Shown here one piece after another: positions 55,467-64,000 of a stretch of 64,000 bases of DNA (positions are counted from its first letter, which is position 1; every line of letters starts with the position of its first letter). The notes under the pieces are model-generated. The model was not told the DNA's origin, searched no databases, and saw nothing but the letters and a program-made list of their open reading frames with translations. A program made the translations under genes and the position numbers. The DNA comes from CADCWK01 sp965218235 (GTDB lineage: Bacteria; Chloroflexota; Chloroflexia; Thermomicrobiales; UBA6265): positions 434,001 through 498,000 of the forward strand of contig OZ244596.1 in the NCBI GenBank assembly GCA_965218235.1, in the 5' to 3' direction.

Positions 55467-55805
55467 TTACGCGTTCGCGGTTGCGAGGTGCGGCTGGACG
55501 CGGGACATGATCGCCTGCTTCGGCATGGCGCCAATGATCTTGTCGACCGGCTGACCGTTCTTGAAGACGACCATCGTCGGGATGCTGGTCACGCCGAGCT
55601 GAGCGGCGTACTGCTGGTTCTCGTCGATGTTGACCTTGGCGATCTTGACCGTCCCGGCCTGCTCGGTGGCGATCTCGGCCAGGATAGGGGCAACGGCCTT
55701 GCACGGGCCACACCAACTGGCCCAGAAGTCGACGAGGACCAGCTCGTCGGCCTGCAGCACTTCCTGGTTGAACGTGGTATCGGTGACGTCGACTGGCTTG
55801 GTCAT
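55467..55805 (-). CDS. trxA: Thioredoxin
   Basis: 112 residues with the active site 'FWASWCGPCK', 'KVNIDENQQYAAQLGVTSIPTMVVFKNG' (cis-Pro) and typical length. It reduces protein disulfides in the cytoplasm. The ATG at 55805 follows GAGAGGA by 10 nt. It is divergent from a glycosyltransferase gene. Confidence 0.95.
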   Translation of the reverse strand: MTKPVDVTDTTFNQEVLQADELVLVDFWASWCGPCKAVAPILAEIATEQAGTVKIAKVNIDENQQYAAQLGVTSIPTMVVFKNGQPVDKIIGAMPKQAIMSRVQPHLATANA

Positions 55806-55872
55806 CTGGTTGGGTTCCTCTCTGGCGCCGGGGCGCCTCCAATACTTCCCTAATGATAGCACGGGGGTCAAG

Positions 55873-57012
55873 GTGCGGATCGCGCTCGACACGGGGTTTC
55901 TGTCGCTTCCGTCATCAGGTACGGGATTATACGTGCGGGAGCTGACCGCCGCGCTTCCAGGCGCCGCCGAGCGGATCGGGGTCGGGCTCGACCTGATCTC
56001 CCTCGCACCTCCCGGACCGCTGGATTCGCGGCGATCCCGCCTGGCCTGGGAATCCGTCGGTGTTGCCCGGGCGGCCCGAAATCTCGAACCGCCGGCCGAT
56101 GTCGTCCATATCCCCCATCAGATACCGCCCGTCATCGGTCCGCGGCGCGGGACGGCCGAAGTCGTGACGATCCACGATCTGATTCCCTACATCCTCCCCG
56201 AGTACCAGGGCAGCCGCGTGGTCCGCCTGCGGCTGGCGCTGGCGCGGCACTGGCTCCGGCGAGCCAGCCGGATCATCGCTCCGTCACAGGCGACCGTTCG
56301 CGACATCGTCATGATCCTCGGTCTCCCGCGTCACCGGATCGCCATCATCCCGCTGGCCGCAACGCCCGGTTACGGTCCCGCTATCAGCGAGAGCGATCTG
56401 CTCGCCGTCGAGCGTGTCCGTCAACGCTACGGCATCCCCGGCCGTTATGTCTTCAACATCGGCGGCTTCGATGCCCGCAAGAACCTCCCGATCCTCGTGG
56501 AGGCGTTCGCCCACACCGTCGCCACGACCGATTCCAATAAGTGTGGGGAGGGACCGGTGACCCTCGTGATCGGGGGCGCCCCCCACTCCGGCAACGAGCG
56601 GGTGTTCCCCGACCTCGAACCGATCATCCGGCGGTTGGGCCTGGAGCGGCGCGTCATCCTAACGGGCAAGGTGTTGGCGGAGGACGTCCTGCCGCTGCAC
56701 CAGGGAGCCACCGTCTATTGCACCCCGTCGAGCTACGAGGGGTTCGGGCTGACGCCGCTGGACGCGATGGCCTGCGGCGTGCCGGTGATCGCCGCCAACC
56801 GGACGAGCCTGCCAGAGGTCGTCGGCGCCGCCGGGCTGCTGGTCGAGCCCACCCCAGATCCTGTCGCCGCCGCCCTGACCCACGTCCTGACCGACGACCT
56901 GCTCGCCCGCCGCCTCCGCAAACGCTCCCTGGACCGTGCGGCCGAGTTCTCGTGGGATCTGACGGCCGAAGCGACGCTGCGGGCCTATCAAGAGGCGATG
57001 CGGCATCCGTAA
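55873..57012 (+). CDS. Family 4 glycosyltransferase
   Basis: 379 residues of GT-B fold. 'IALDTGFLSLPSSGTGLYVRELTAAL' carries the N-terminal Gly-rich motif, 'VTIHDLIPYILPEY' and 'FNIGGFDARKNLPILVEAF' are typical of GT4 mannosyl-type enzymes, and 'CTPSSYEGFGLTPLDAMACGVPVIAANRTSLPEVVGAAGLLV' holds the E-x7-E motif that binds the nucleotide sugar. It likely builds a cell-surface glycan or glycolipid. The start is GTG at 55873, 5 nt behind GGGGG. Confidence 0.9.
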   Translation: MRIALDTGFLSLPSSGTGLYVRELTAALPGAAERIGVGLDLISLAPPGPLDSRRSRLAWESVGVARAARNLEPPADVVHIPHQIPPVIGPRRGTAEVVTIHDLIPYILPEYQGSRVVRLRLALARHWLRRASRIIAPSQATVRDIVMILGLPRHRIAIIPLAATPGYGPAISESDLLAVERVRQRYGIPGRYVFNIGGFDARKNLPILVEAFAHTVATTDSNKCGEGPVTLVIGGAPHSGNERVFPDLEPIIRRLGLERRVILTGKVLAEDVLPLHQGATVYCTPSSYEGFGLTPLDAMACGVPVIAANRTSLPEVVGAAGLLVEPTPDPVAAALTHVLTDDLLARRLRKRSLDRAAEFSWDLTAEATLRAYQEAMRHP

Positions 57013-57418
57013 GCTGGCGATTCCGCCTCATCGGACGATCATCGCAAAGCCAAGGGTGGGCGTTCCGTAGGGGCGAAGTTTACGAGCCCGGCCGCCGCAG
57101 CGGCCATCGCCCCATCGGGCGATAACAGTGTTCACCATCGCGGCGTCGCGATAGCGAAGCATGGCGCCTGACGGCGCGGACAAGGCAAGCCATGTCCCTA
57201 CATCACGGCTGATGCATTTTTATTCTGGTCCCGTTTGCGAACGGCCCGGTACAGCGGCGTTTCTGCCCGAGCGCACCAACCGGCGTCTGAACCACGCGAC
57301 CTTATCGAGTTGGATCGTACGCACCGAAAATCAGTCCGCATCACCCGTTCCGACGACGACCCTCATGTTTCCTTCGCGCACGGGGCGGGTCGATCGGGGC
57401 CATCACAACGACCTGGAT
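57013..57418. other. Non-coding gap before the membrane-protein/kinase module
   Basis: No gene is supported in 406 bp between convergent genes. Only short imperfect hairpins are seen (for example ATCGCCC/GGGCGAT near 57108-57123). Confidence 0.5.
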
Positions 57419-58522
57419 CTAACCCTGGCCAGAGTCGATGAGTGGGCACCCCTCGTAGACGGTCATCTGGATATCCACCCGTCCATCCTCGTTCGTGTTT
57501 GCCGCGGAATAACTGCCGGCTTCACTGGCAATGTCGGGGTACTGCTGCTGGATCAGGCCGAAAACACGATCGGCAAGCGCGTTGCCCTCGCTGATCCCGG
57601 AGTTTCCTTCAAGGATCATGAAACCGATCTGACAACCCGCATCAGCGTAGGGCCCAATCTGGGCCTCGATCTCCTGCTGGGCCTCGTCGAGGGCGCCTGG
57701 GCTGTTATTGGCCAAACCCTGCCGATCGAACTGCATCCGGAGCTGGATGACCTGATTGCTGAGACCGCCCGCTGTCGCGCCCTGCGCCTCATTGGTCGCC
57801 AGTGCGCCAGCCGCCTGTGTTTCCAGAATGGACTGGGACTGGTCCTGCAAGGTAATCCGGGCCTGCGCGGTCTGGAGCGCCACGGCCTGCTGGGTCGATT
57901 GCGCGGAAGCAGCCTGAGCGTTGGCCTCGGCGGTCTGGAGCGTCCCCGCATCAGCCTGGCTGGCCGCCTGCTGGGTGCTGAGGGCGTCGATGGTCGCCTG
58001 CGCCTGGACGGCCTGTGCCTGCGAAGTCGCGGCGGACTGCGTGGCGGCGGCGTTGACCGTTGCCTGCTGACTAGTCAGATCAGCGACGCTGGAGTCCTGT
58101 CCGGCCTGCTCGGTGGCGAACGCGGAGATCGTCGCCTGTGACTCGAGCGCCGCCTCGGTGGCCTGCGCGTCGACCGTCGCCCGCTGGCTATCCGTCTGAG
58201 CGGCGCGGGTCTGGGCAGCCTGCGCCGAGGCGGTCGCCCGCCGGGCGAGGAGGGCGTCGGCGGTCGCGTTGGCCGCGACTGTCTGCTGGACGACCAGAGC
58301 GTCCGCGGTGGCGGTCTGGGCGTTCTCGGCCGCCTGCCCCTGGAGCTGGGCAACCTGGGCGTCGGAGGTCGCCAAGAGGTTGGCGGTCGCGGTCGGCGTC
58401 GGGGTGGGTGGCGGGTCGCCGGTGCCGCTGACCATGAAGATCAGCGTCAGGGCGAGCAGAAGATCGGCGAACACCCAGCCGCCGATCTCGTACATGGAAC
58501 GTTCGCGACGTCGCGGTCTCAT
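57419..58522 (-). CDS. MotB-like single-pass membrane protein with Ala/Gln/Thr coiled coil
   Basis: 367 residues. A basic n-region is followed by one membrane helix (about 12-33) with 'WVFADLLLALTLIFMV', which resembles the MotB/ExbD/ZorB helix and places an Asp (D20) where the proton-binding Asp sits. A Pro/Thr linker leads to about 200 residues of Ala/Gln/Thr/Ser-rich heptad sequence, then a globular C-terminal domain (about 265-367, 'GFMILEGNSGISEGNALADRVFGLI') that could be a divergent OmpA-like domain. The OmpA link is weak. TAGGAG lies 5 nt before the ATG. It follows the two-helix coiled-coil gene after 94 nt on the same strand. Confidence 0.6.
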   Translation of the reverse strand: MRPRRRERSMYEIGGWVFADLLLALTLIFMVSGTGDPPPTPTPTATANLLATSDAQVAQLQGQAAENAQTATADALVVQQTVAANATADALLARRATASAQAAQTRAAQTDSQRATVDAQATEAALESQATISAFATEQAGQDSSVADLTSQQATVNAAATQSAATSQAQAVQAQATIDALSTQQAASQADAGTLQTAEANAQAASAQSTQQAVALQTAQARITLQDQSQSILETQAAGALATNEAQGATAGGLSNQVIQLRMQFDRQGLANNSPGALDEAQQEIEAQIGPYADAGCQIGFMILEGNSGISEGNALADRVFGLIQQQYPDIASEAGSYSAANTNEDGRVDIQMTVYEGCPLIDSGQG

Positions 58523-58616
58523 GCGACTCCTATCGTTGGTGACACAGCGCGACGAGGGGGATCAGCCGGTTCCCGGCCGTTCATCCGGGCCGGGACATAG
58601 GCGATGAAGAACGCGA

Positions 58617-60422
58617 CTACTGACCGGGGCGACGGCCGCCGGACCATCCGCCGCTGCGCTCACCGGCGGCCGGACGGTTGGCCTGGTCGTTCGGCTCGAA
58701 CCGCTCCGGCTGACGACTGTACGGCGCGTTGCCGGTGGGAACCGGGCGCGGTCCCTGCCCATTGAGTTCCTGTCGCAGCGCCGAGGCGAAGGCCTGGTGC
58801 ATGGCGTCGGTCGTCGGAAGCTGGTGCGCGAAGCGGTCGAGGGTCTGGATGACAGTGCCAAGCTGCTGCATCAGGTGGCCAAGCTCACCGCGGAGCTCGC
58901 GCTCGCGCTGGGCGACGGCCATCCCGGAGGCACCGAGGTCCCGCGAGACCTGGGAGAGCTGTCCGGCGACGCCAGTCTCGCTCTCCAGCATGGCCGAGAG
59001 CCGCGCCGTTTGTTCCGACGAGTGATCGGACAATTGGGCGAACTCGTCGCGGAGCTGCGTCAGGATGCGGCCGATGTCGCCAAGCTGGCTGGAGCTGTTC
59101 GAGACGCCGGCCATGCTGCTGCGGAGGACTTCGGCCAGCCGGGTCGTGGACTCCGACTCGCGGGCCGATCCGTCGCTGTCCCGGGCCTGACTCTCGGCCA
59201 GCATCGCGGCGACCTCGGCGATCCCGCGGACGGCCTCACCGGCCATCCGACCAGCCTGCGCGGCGGCTTCCGAGCCAGTCAGAGCCCGGTCGGCCGCGTC
59301 GGCCAGATTGTTGGCCGCGTCGCTGAGCTGCCGGGTGACGGCCTGGTCGCTCTGGATGCCGGAGGCGACGATCCGCTCGAGGTTGCCGACGGCCTGGAGC
59401 AGCGTCCGTTGCTGGTCGCCGGAGACGCCGACCTCGCTCGTCATGTCCTCCAGGGCGTTCTGGAGGCTGATCGAGACCTGGCGCAGGTCGATCAGCAGGC
59501 GATGCGTCTCCTCGGCGCCCGAGCGCATCCCGGAGGCGAAGACGGCGAAGTCCGAGAACTCCTGCTCGCGCCGGTTGGCGACCAGCTCCAGCCGGTCGTG
59601 CTCGACCTGAAGCCGGTTGAGCAGCTCCTGGCTGTTCCGGTCGAACCGGAAGGCGAGCCGCTCGACGTTCTGGGCAAGGAGGGCGGTCCGGTTGGCCCGG
59701 TCCGGCGCCAGGACGACGGTCGCCGCGCCGAGGACGTTGTCGAGGTCGGTCTGGAACCGGTTGGCGGTCAGCGCGATCTGGTCGTCGCGCTTGTCACGGC
59801 GGCCCTCGGAGACGAACGTCATCACGATGATCAGACCGATCAGGATGACGTCGATCAGGGCGATCGAGGAGAAGCGGCTCCAGACGGGCAACTCGCCACC
59901 GAAGCCGCGCTGCCAGAGGACCAGCATCGGGGTGCCGGATTGCTCCGGCACCCGGCTGAGGTACGTGTCATAGGCACGCGAGGCCTCGTAGAAGGCGTAC
60001 CAGGTCACGGCCAGCGGCAGCAGGACCAGCACGTTCCGGATCCGCGCGATCGTCTCGATCAGCGCCGAAGCGTAGCCACCCTCCTTTCGGACGGCCCAGG
60101 CGTGGGCGATCCGCTCCGTGTTGAAGGCCCGGCGGAGGTCGACGTCGGCCCAGCGGGTCCGGGACTCCTCGTTGCCCAGCGCGCCGGAGAGGTCGGAGAG
60201 GCGCTCGGCGGCGCGGGCGTCGACTTCCTGGATCGAGCCGGCCAGCCCCCCGATCTCGTTGGTCAGGAGCTCGAACTCGCGGCCCGGCGTCCGGTAGATC
60301 GGGGTGTCGTCCGGCTCCAGCGGCGGCAAGGTGGCAGGGACGTTCCGGCCGTTCTCCCGGTCAGGTTCGACCGACGGGATCCGGGCGGTCTTCTGGTCGA
60401 TGGCCGGGGAGTTGGTCACCAT
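58617..60422 (-). CDS. Two-helix membrane protein with long coiled-coil tail
   Basis: 601 residues. A soluble N-terminus (1-130, helical from about 50) precedes two membrane helices (about 132-152, 'NVLVLLPLAVTWYAF', and 184-205, 'SIALIDVILIGLIIVMTFV') linked by a loop with 'MLVLWQRGFGGELPVW'. A cytoplasmic or periplasmic coiled coil of about 330 residues follows, Ser/Ala/Gln/Glu-rich and reminiscent of chemoreceptor signalling helices, and a Pro/Arg/Gly tail ends it. It could pair with the MotB-like protein as a stator-like complex, but it has two helices rather than the three or four of MotA/TolQ/ExbB. No strong Shine-Dalgarno precedes the ATG at 60422. Confidence 0.6.
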   Translation of the reverse strand: MVTNSPAIDQKTARIPSVEPDRENGRNVPATLPPLEPDDTPIYRTPGREFELLTNEIGGLAGSIQEVDARAAERLSDLSGALGNEESRTRWADVDLRRAFNTERIAHAWAVRKEGGYASALIETIARIRNVLVLLPLAVTWYAFYEASRAYDTYLSRVPEQSGTPMLVLWQRGFGGELPVWSRFSSIALIDVILIGLIIVMTFVSEGRRDKRDDQIALTANRFQTDLDNVLGAATVVLAPDRANRTALLAQNVERLAFRFDRNSQELLNRLQVEHDRLELVANRREQEFSDFAVFASGMRSGAEETHRLLIDLRQVSISLQNALEDMTSEVGVSGDQQRTLLQAVGNLERIVASGIQSDQAVTRQLSDAANNLADAADRALTGSEAAAQAGRMAGEAVRGIAEVAAMLAESQARDSDGSARESESTTRLAEVLRSSMAGVSNSSSQLGDIGRILTQLRDEFAQLSDHSSEQTARLSAMLESETGVAGQLSQVSRDLGASGMAVAQRERELRGELGHLMQQLGTVIQTLDRFAHQLPTTDAMHQAFASALRQELNGQGPRPVPTGNAPYSRQPERFEPNDQANRPAAGERSGGWSGGRRPGQ

Positions 60423-60708
60423 GGGTTTGCTGCCAATCGTTGGCCGGGGAGCCCCGGTCGGGAGGGGATGACCACGGTCATCGGCGTGTCGCCGGGCGCG
60501 CTAGTGGGCAACGACCGGGAGCGCTACTCGGGGGAAACGCATCACGTCCGCGAGAGACCTGTCCGGCGGGGGCACCGCTTGGGGGGCGAGACAGGTAGTC
60601 GCGGGGACGGGGTGAACTACAATCGCGGTTGCTCCCTGTCAATGTACCATCCTGTCACGCTCCGGATCACGCCGCGCCGGGCCCGCGCTTCAACAGATCA
60701 GGTTGCCC
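60423..60708. promoter_or_regulatory. Divergent promoter region of the membrane/kinase module
   Basis: TACAAT at 60618-60623 is a candidate -10 for the rightward kinase-like gene. The leftward promoter is not evident. CAGG at 60699-60702 precedes the ATG at 60709. Confidence 0.4.
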
Positions 60709-63528
60709 ATGCCTACCCTCGAATCGCTCAACGCCGCCATGCTCGCCCCTGACCGCTGGGTCATCGCACTGCCGCGTCTCGGCGGCGGCCAGATCGCCGC
60801 GACCGGTCGCCAGCTCTTTCGCCTCGCCGGGACCGACGCCGCCGTCTACCAGCTCAGGCAGGCGAACGGACGCGCCCTCGCGCTCCGGGTTCCCTACACG
60901 GATACGCTCAACCCCACCATTGCGGATGCCTGGCGCCGGATCGGGACCGACCCCGCCCTCGCCCCGCTGCGGGATGGCAAGGCAGCTGTCCTGATCCCGG
61001 ACGCCCAGCTGGTCCCGGATGCGCTAACCGTCCCCGGCCCGGACAGCCGGCTGAAGCGCTACCCGCTGATGGCGATGAGCTGGGTGATGGCGCCAACGCT
61101 GCTAACGACCGTGATCCGCGCCGCCGCGGCCAGCGACGGGGCCTACATCGGCCAGCTGGCGACGGCCTGGGCCAGCACGGCCGACCGGCTCCATGGCGCA
61201 TCGTTCGCTCATGGCGACCTCACCGGGGACAACATTCTCGTCCGGCCGGGGATCGGCCTCACCCTCGTTGACTACGACACCGCCGAGTGGCCCGGCCACA
61301 TCGCCGGGCCATTGACCCGCTCCGCCTCGGCCTACACCCATCCACGGGCCAACGCCGGCGTCGGCGCCCAGTTCCGGGACCCATTCGCCGCGCTGCTGAT
61401 CTACACGTCGCTCCGCGTCCTCGCCGAGCATCCGGAACTTCGGGCCAACCACGGCGACGACAGCACGAAACCGAACGGCGCATTGCTCTTTTCGTCCTGG
61501 GACCTGCAGAATCCCGGTTCATCCGAATTGATCGGACAGGTCCGGAAGCTCACCCGCGACCCGGCCACCCTGAGCGCGTTGGCCCGACTGACCGAGGCGT
61601 GCGGCGCCGCACCGGAGGACGTGCCGGCGCTGGGCGAGATCCTCCGGCCCCGCACCGGCACCGCGACGCCCCGGCCGGCGACGGCACGCCCCACTCCTCC
61701 GACCCGGCCGGAACTCCCACCGGCGGAGACGACTCCCTCCGACGAACGCGGCGCCAGCAGTTGGGCCGGGGTCGTCAGGACCACGCCATCCTCCGCGTCA
61801 GGAACCACGGCGCGCCCAGCACCGCCGTCGCGTGACCGGTCCACTGACGCGCGTGCGACAATGGCAAGACCGTCCCAGGCCGGACCGCCATCACCAAGGC
61901 AATCACCGACGCTGGCCGGACCACCGGCCCCGTCCGCGAGCGAGCGAGTGACTCAGGCGCCGGCTGCCCAGATGCCGACCCGGCCCCGGACCGCACCGTC
62001 ACAGGAGCTGGTCCGGTCCGCCGACCGGGAGCAGCTCAAGCGGCTGATCCAGCGCGGAGACACGGACGCGATCCTGACTCACTGGCGGGAGCACCGGCTG
62101 GCCGACGACGAGACGGCGGTCAAGCTGTTCGGCGACCAGATTCGGAACCTGGAGCGGGAGGCCGCGATCGGCGAGGCCCAGCGGGCGGCTCAGAACAACG
62201 ATACGGTTCAGTTCCTCCGTCTCTGGCACCGCCACGACCTCGCCTCGTTCCCGCCGGCCAGGCGGCTCCAGCCGATCGCCGAAGTCGCCCGGCGCCGGTC
62301 GGAGGCGGCCGACCGGGTCCGGAGTGCGATCGCGACGCGGGACGTCGGGACGGTCGCCCGGTACTGGCCGTCGCTCAAGGGCGATTCCCTCGTCGGCGAC
62401 CTCGGCATCCCGGCCGCCGACGCGCTCCAGGTCCACTTCGGCGACCAGATCGGCTCGGCGCTTGCCCACGGCGACGACGACGCGCTGATCGAAGCGGTCC
62501 GGATCGGCGAAGGCCAGGGCGTGATCGTTCCCCTCCAGACCCGCCGGGCCGTCCGGGCCGCGCAGACCCGGACAACAACCCGGACGCAGCTTGACGATGC
62601 GATCCGGCAGCACGACCAGGAGGCGCTGGCCGACTTGCTGATCTCCGGACGGCTGGCCGAGATCGGGGACATTCCACCGGAGATCAACCGGCGGGCACTC
62701 CAGGCGCTGGCCTGGCCGCACCTGATGGCGGCGATCGACGCCGACCGCGACGATGCAATCCTCGGCGCCTATGACGCCGCGCTGTTCGATGTCCGCGGCT
62801 CGGGGACGGACATCCTCTCGACCCGGGAACGGGCCCGGGTCAATCTCGCCACCCGGCGGCTGGCCTGGCTGGCCGATGTGCGTGGGGCGCTGCGTGATCG
62901 CGACACCCGCGCCCTGGGCCGCGCCTTCGCTGACGTCCCGGACGGCGCCCTGACCCGCCTGAGCGCCGTCGAGCGGCGCCGGATCGAGCGGCTGGCCTCC
63001 CGCGAGGAAGCCGCCTCGACCCTGGCGGCGGCGATCGGCAGCGGCGACGACGTGGCAATCGTCAGTGCCCTGACGCAGGTCGCGTCGATCGGTGGCAGCC
63101 TGCCGGACGAACTCGACTGGGCGGCTGTCCGCGGCGTCGTCGACCGGGTCACGCTGGCCGAGGCGATCAGGGAGGCGATGGCTCAGGACCCGCCCGACGC
63201 CGCCCGGCTGGCCCGGCTCCTGCCGGTGGCGCGGGCCGCCGCCGAGGCGGAGCCGGACCGGACCGACATCGACTTCGCCGAGCTGGAGCGCGAGGTCCTG
63301 CGAGCCGCTCACATGAACCGGATGCGGACGGCGATCGTCACGGACGACGACGACGTGATCGCCACCGCCGCGACGCCAGACCCGTTCGGCGCGATCGACC
63401 GGCTGCCAGCCGAGCAAAAGGAGCGGGTCGAGCGGGCGCTCGCCGTCCGCGCCAGGGCAACCGGCAACGCGCCGAAGGACCGCTTCATCCCAACGATCTA
63501 CGGCTCGGAGACCCCAACCACGAAGTAG
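60709..63528 (+). CDS. Large kinase-like protein with C-terminal helical repeats
   Basis: 939 residues. Residues 1-290 form a kinase-like fold: 'RALALRVPY' (Arg where the catalytic Lys is expected), catalytic loop 'HGDLTGDNIL' (H168, D170, N175) and 'VDYD' (D188 or D190 for DFG). Then 'YTHPR', 'FRDPFAALLIYTSLRVLAEHPEL' and 'ALLFSSWDLQNPGSSEL' follow, the layout of bacterial kinases found with vWA and PP2C partners in TerY-P type loci. Residues 300-430 are a Pro/Ser/Thr linker. Residues 435-925 repeat a helical unit of the form AIxxxDxxAL about nine or ten times. ATG at 60709 follows CAGG; TTG at 60703 overlaps it. It is divergent from the two membrane proteins. Confidence 0.65.
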   Translation: MPTLESLNAAMLAPDRWVIALPRLGGGQIAATGRQLFRLAGTDAAVYQLRQANGRALALRVPYTDTLNPTIADAWRRIGTDPALAPLRDGKAAVLIPDAQLVPDALTVPGPDSRLKRYPLMAMSWVMAPTLLTTVIRAAAASDGAYIGQLATAWASTADRLHGASFAHGDLTGDNILVRPGIGLTLVDYDTAEWPGHIAGPLTRSASAYTHPRANAGVGAQFRDPFAALLIYTSLRVLAEHPELRANHGDDSTKPNGALLFSSWDLQNPGSSELIGQVRKLTRDPATLSALARLTEACGAAPEDVPALGEILRPRTGTATPRPATARPTPPTRPELPPAETTPSDERGASSWAGVVRTTPSSASGTTARPAPPSRDRSTDARATMARPSQAGPPSPRQSPTLAGPPAPSASERVTQAPAAQMPTRPRTAPSQELVRSADREQLKRLIQRGDTDAILTHWREHRLADDETAVKLFGDQIRNLEREAAIGEAQRAAQNNDTVQFLRLWHRHDLASFPPARRLQPIAEVARRRSEAADRVRSAIATRDVGTVARYWPSLKGDSLVGDLGIPAADALQVHFGDQIGSALAHGDDDALIEAVRIGEGQGVIVPLQTRRAVRAAQTRTTTRTQLDDAIRQHDQEALADLLISGRLAEIGDIPPEINRRALQALAWPHLMAAIDADRDDAILGAYDAALFDVRGSGTDILSTRERARVNLATRRLAWLADVRGALRDRDTRALGRAFADVPDGALTRLSAVERRRIERLASREEAASTLAAAIGSGDDVAIVSALTQVASIGGSLPDELDWAAVRGVVDRVTLAEAIREAMAQDPPDAARLARLLPVARAAAEAEPDRTDIDFAELEREVLRAAHMNRMRTAIVTDDDDVIATAATPDPFGAIDRLPAEQKERVERALAVRARATGNAPKDRFIPTIYGSETPTTK

Positions 63529-63546
63529 GTCTGGTTCGAGATCAAG

Positions 63547-63589
63547 CGACCGGCCAGCGCAAGGTAACCGCTCCCGCACTGGCCGGTCG
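63547..63589. terminator. Hairpin behind the kinase-like gene
   Basis: A perfect 11-bp stem (63547-63557 with 63579-63589) with a 21-nt loop, 19 nt past the stop codon. Confidence 0.45.
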
Positions 63590-63792
63590 TACTGTTGCTC
63601 TCAATGTCGCCTACTGGTCTGTCAGGCCAGATTCGCTGCCCTGCAGCAGACCTCTCCCCCGACCTCTTCTCCGGCTCACCCGTTCGCTCATCCGCTGAAG
63701 CGGCTTCGGCTCGCAGGTGCCCGGAGAAGGGAGATGAGACCGCACCCAGGGGTGTCCCGACCCAGCCATTGATCGTTGACATACCACAACGG

Positions 63793-64000
63793 CTAAACGA
63801 GATCGGCCACATGACTCACCTGATCAGCTTCCGTGACCGAGACCGGAGTCGATTCCGGAGTCGCAAGTGGCGATGTCCCGGCCGCATCCGAGACCGCCGG
63901 AGTGGCGCGGCCAGCTTCCTCCGGCGCATACGGCAGGGATTCGGCCCGGTAGACCGCGATGGTCATCGGACGGGCATCGGGAGCATCGGGCGCGGCCTCG
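63793..64000 (-). CDS. C-terminal end of a leftward gene cut by the window edge
   Basis: The last 68 or so codons read 'RPMTIAVYRAESLPYAPEEA' and then a Thr/Pro/Ser-rich tail ending 'TEADQVSHVADLV' with TAG at 63793-63795. The frame is open to the edge and the composition is protein-like. The family cannot be recognised from this tail. It converges on the kinase-like gene. Confidence 0.55.
   Translation of the reverse strand, partial: EAAPDAPDARPMTIAVYRAESLPYAPEEAGRATPAVSDAAGTSPLATPESTPVSVTEADQVSHVADLV

Noticed and set aside
57419..60422. Calling the membrane pair ZorA/ZorB of a Zorya defence system
   Set aside because: The MotB-like helix with Asp is suggestive, but the larger protein has only two visible membrane helices, the C-terminal OmpA-like domain is uncertain, and ZorC/ZorD/ZorE are absent.

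Overview
The window is 64 kb of GC-rich bacterial chromosome with dense coding on both strands. The mix of a flotillin/NfeD pair, RodA, GatCA, a Gram-positive style LexA operator, ClpC, Rieske-FAD proteins and short intergenic spaces, plus overall protein style, suggests a Chloroflexota (Thermomicrobia/Sphaerobacter-like) organism. That placement is an inference from gene content, not a search result.

Layout. 1-4.0 kb: flotillin (cut by the left edge) with its NfeD partner, an HD-domain hydrolase and RodA. 4.2-9.1 kb: a small unknown protein and RsmI, divergent DnaX, and a propeller lipoprotein. 9.4-11.6 kb: GatC, GatA and tRNA-Lys(CTT). 11.6-15.1 kb: an accessory and partly decayed zone directly behind the tRNA, with an ADP-ribosyltransferase-like ORF and a frameshifted partner, an MFS transporter, a 41-residue ORF, a broken excisionase-type HTH gene and AT-richer non-coding DNA. 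15.1-20.2 kb: a hydrolase, the UV endonuclease UvsE, and a cobalamin riboswitch ahead of a small ORF and MetE. 20.5-25.8 kb: a GH78 rhamnosidase, a Rieske-FAD oxidoreductase and a P19/Tp34-type gene split by one amber codon. 25.8-32.7 kb: a long leftward run glmU-prs-corC-birA-thiolase-enoyl-CoA hydratase behind tRNA-Gln(TTG). 33-41.6 kb: DnaJ, an acetyltransferase, RadA (with a LexA box on its promoter), ClpC and ribosomal protein S1. 41.8-50.7 kb: two paralogous acetyltransferases behind an aminotransferase, a phosphoesterase/holin-like pair, an MBL hydrolase opposite an HxlR regulator, TrpRS, an aminotransferase and a ferredoxin-NADP reductase. 51-57 kb: a CAP-domain secreted protein, a DHA2 transporter, an Asp-box propeller overlapping a MoaD-like protein, thioredoxin and a glycosyltransferase. 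57.4-63.5 kb: a divergent module of two coiled-coil membrane proteins and a large kinase-like protein, the best candidate for an undescribed system. The right edge cuts a leftward gene.

How the genes work together. Most of the window is housekeeping (translation, cell wall, proteostasis, replication and repair). Non-housekeeping content is concentrated in the tRNA-Lys zone and the kinase/membrane module. Nearly every convergent junction carries a long, almost perfect hairpin, mostly without a clear T-run. Several starts (rsmI, prs, the 9.1-kb lipoprotein, the small ORF at 12.4 kb) are best explained as TTG codons placed behind good Shine-Dalgarno sequences.
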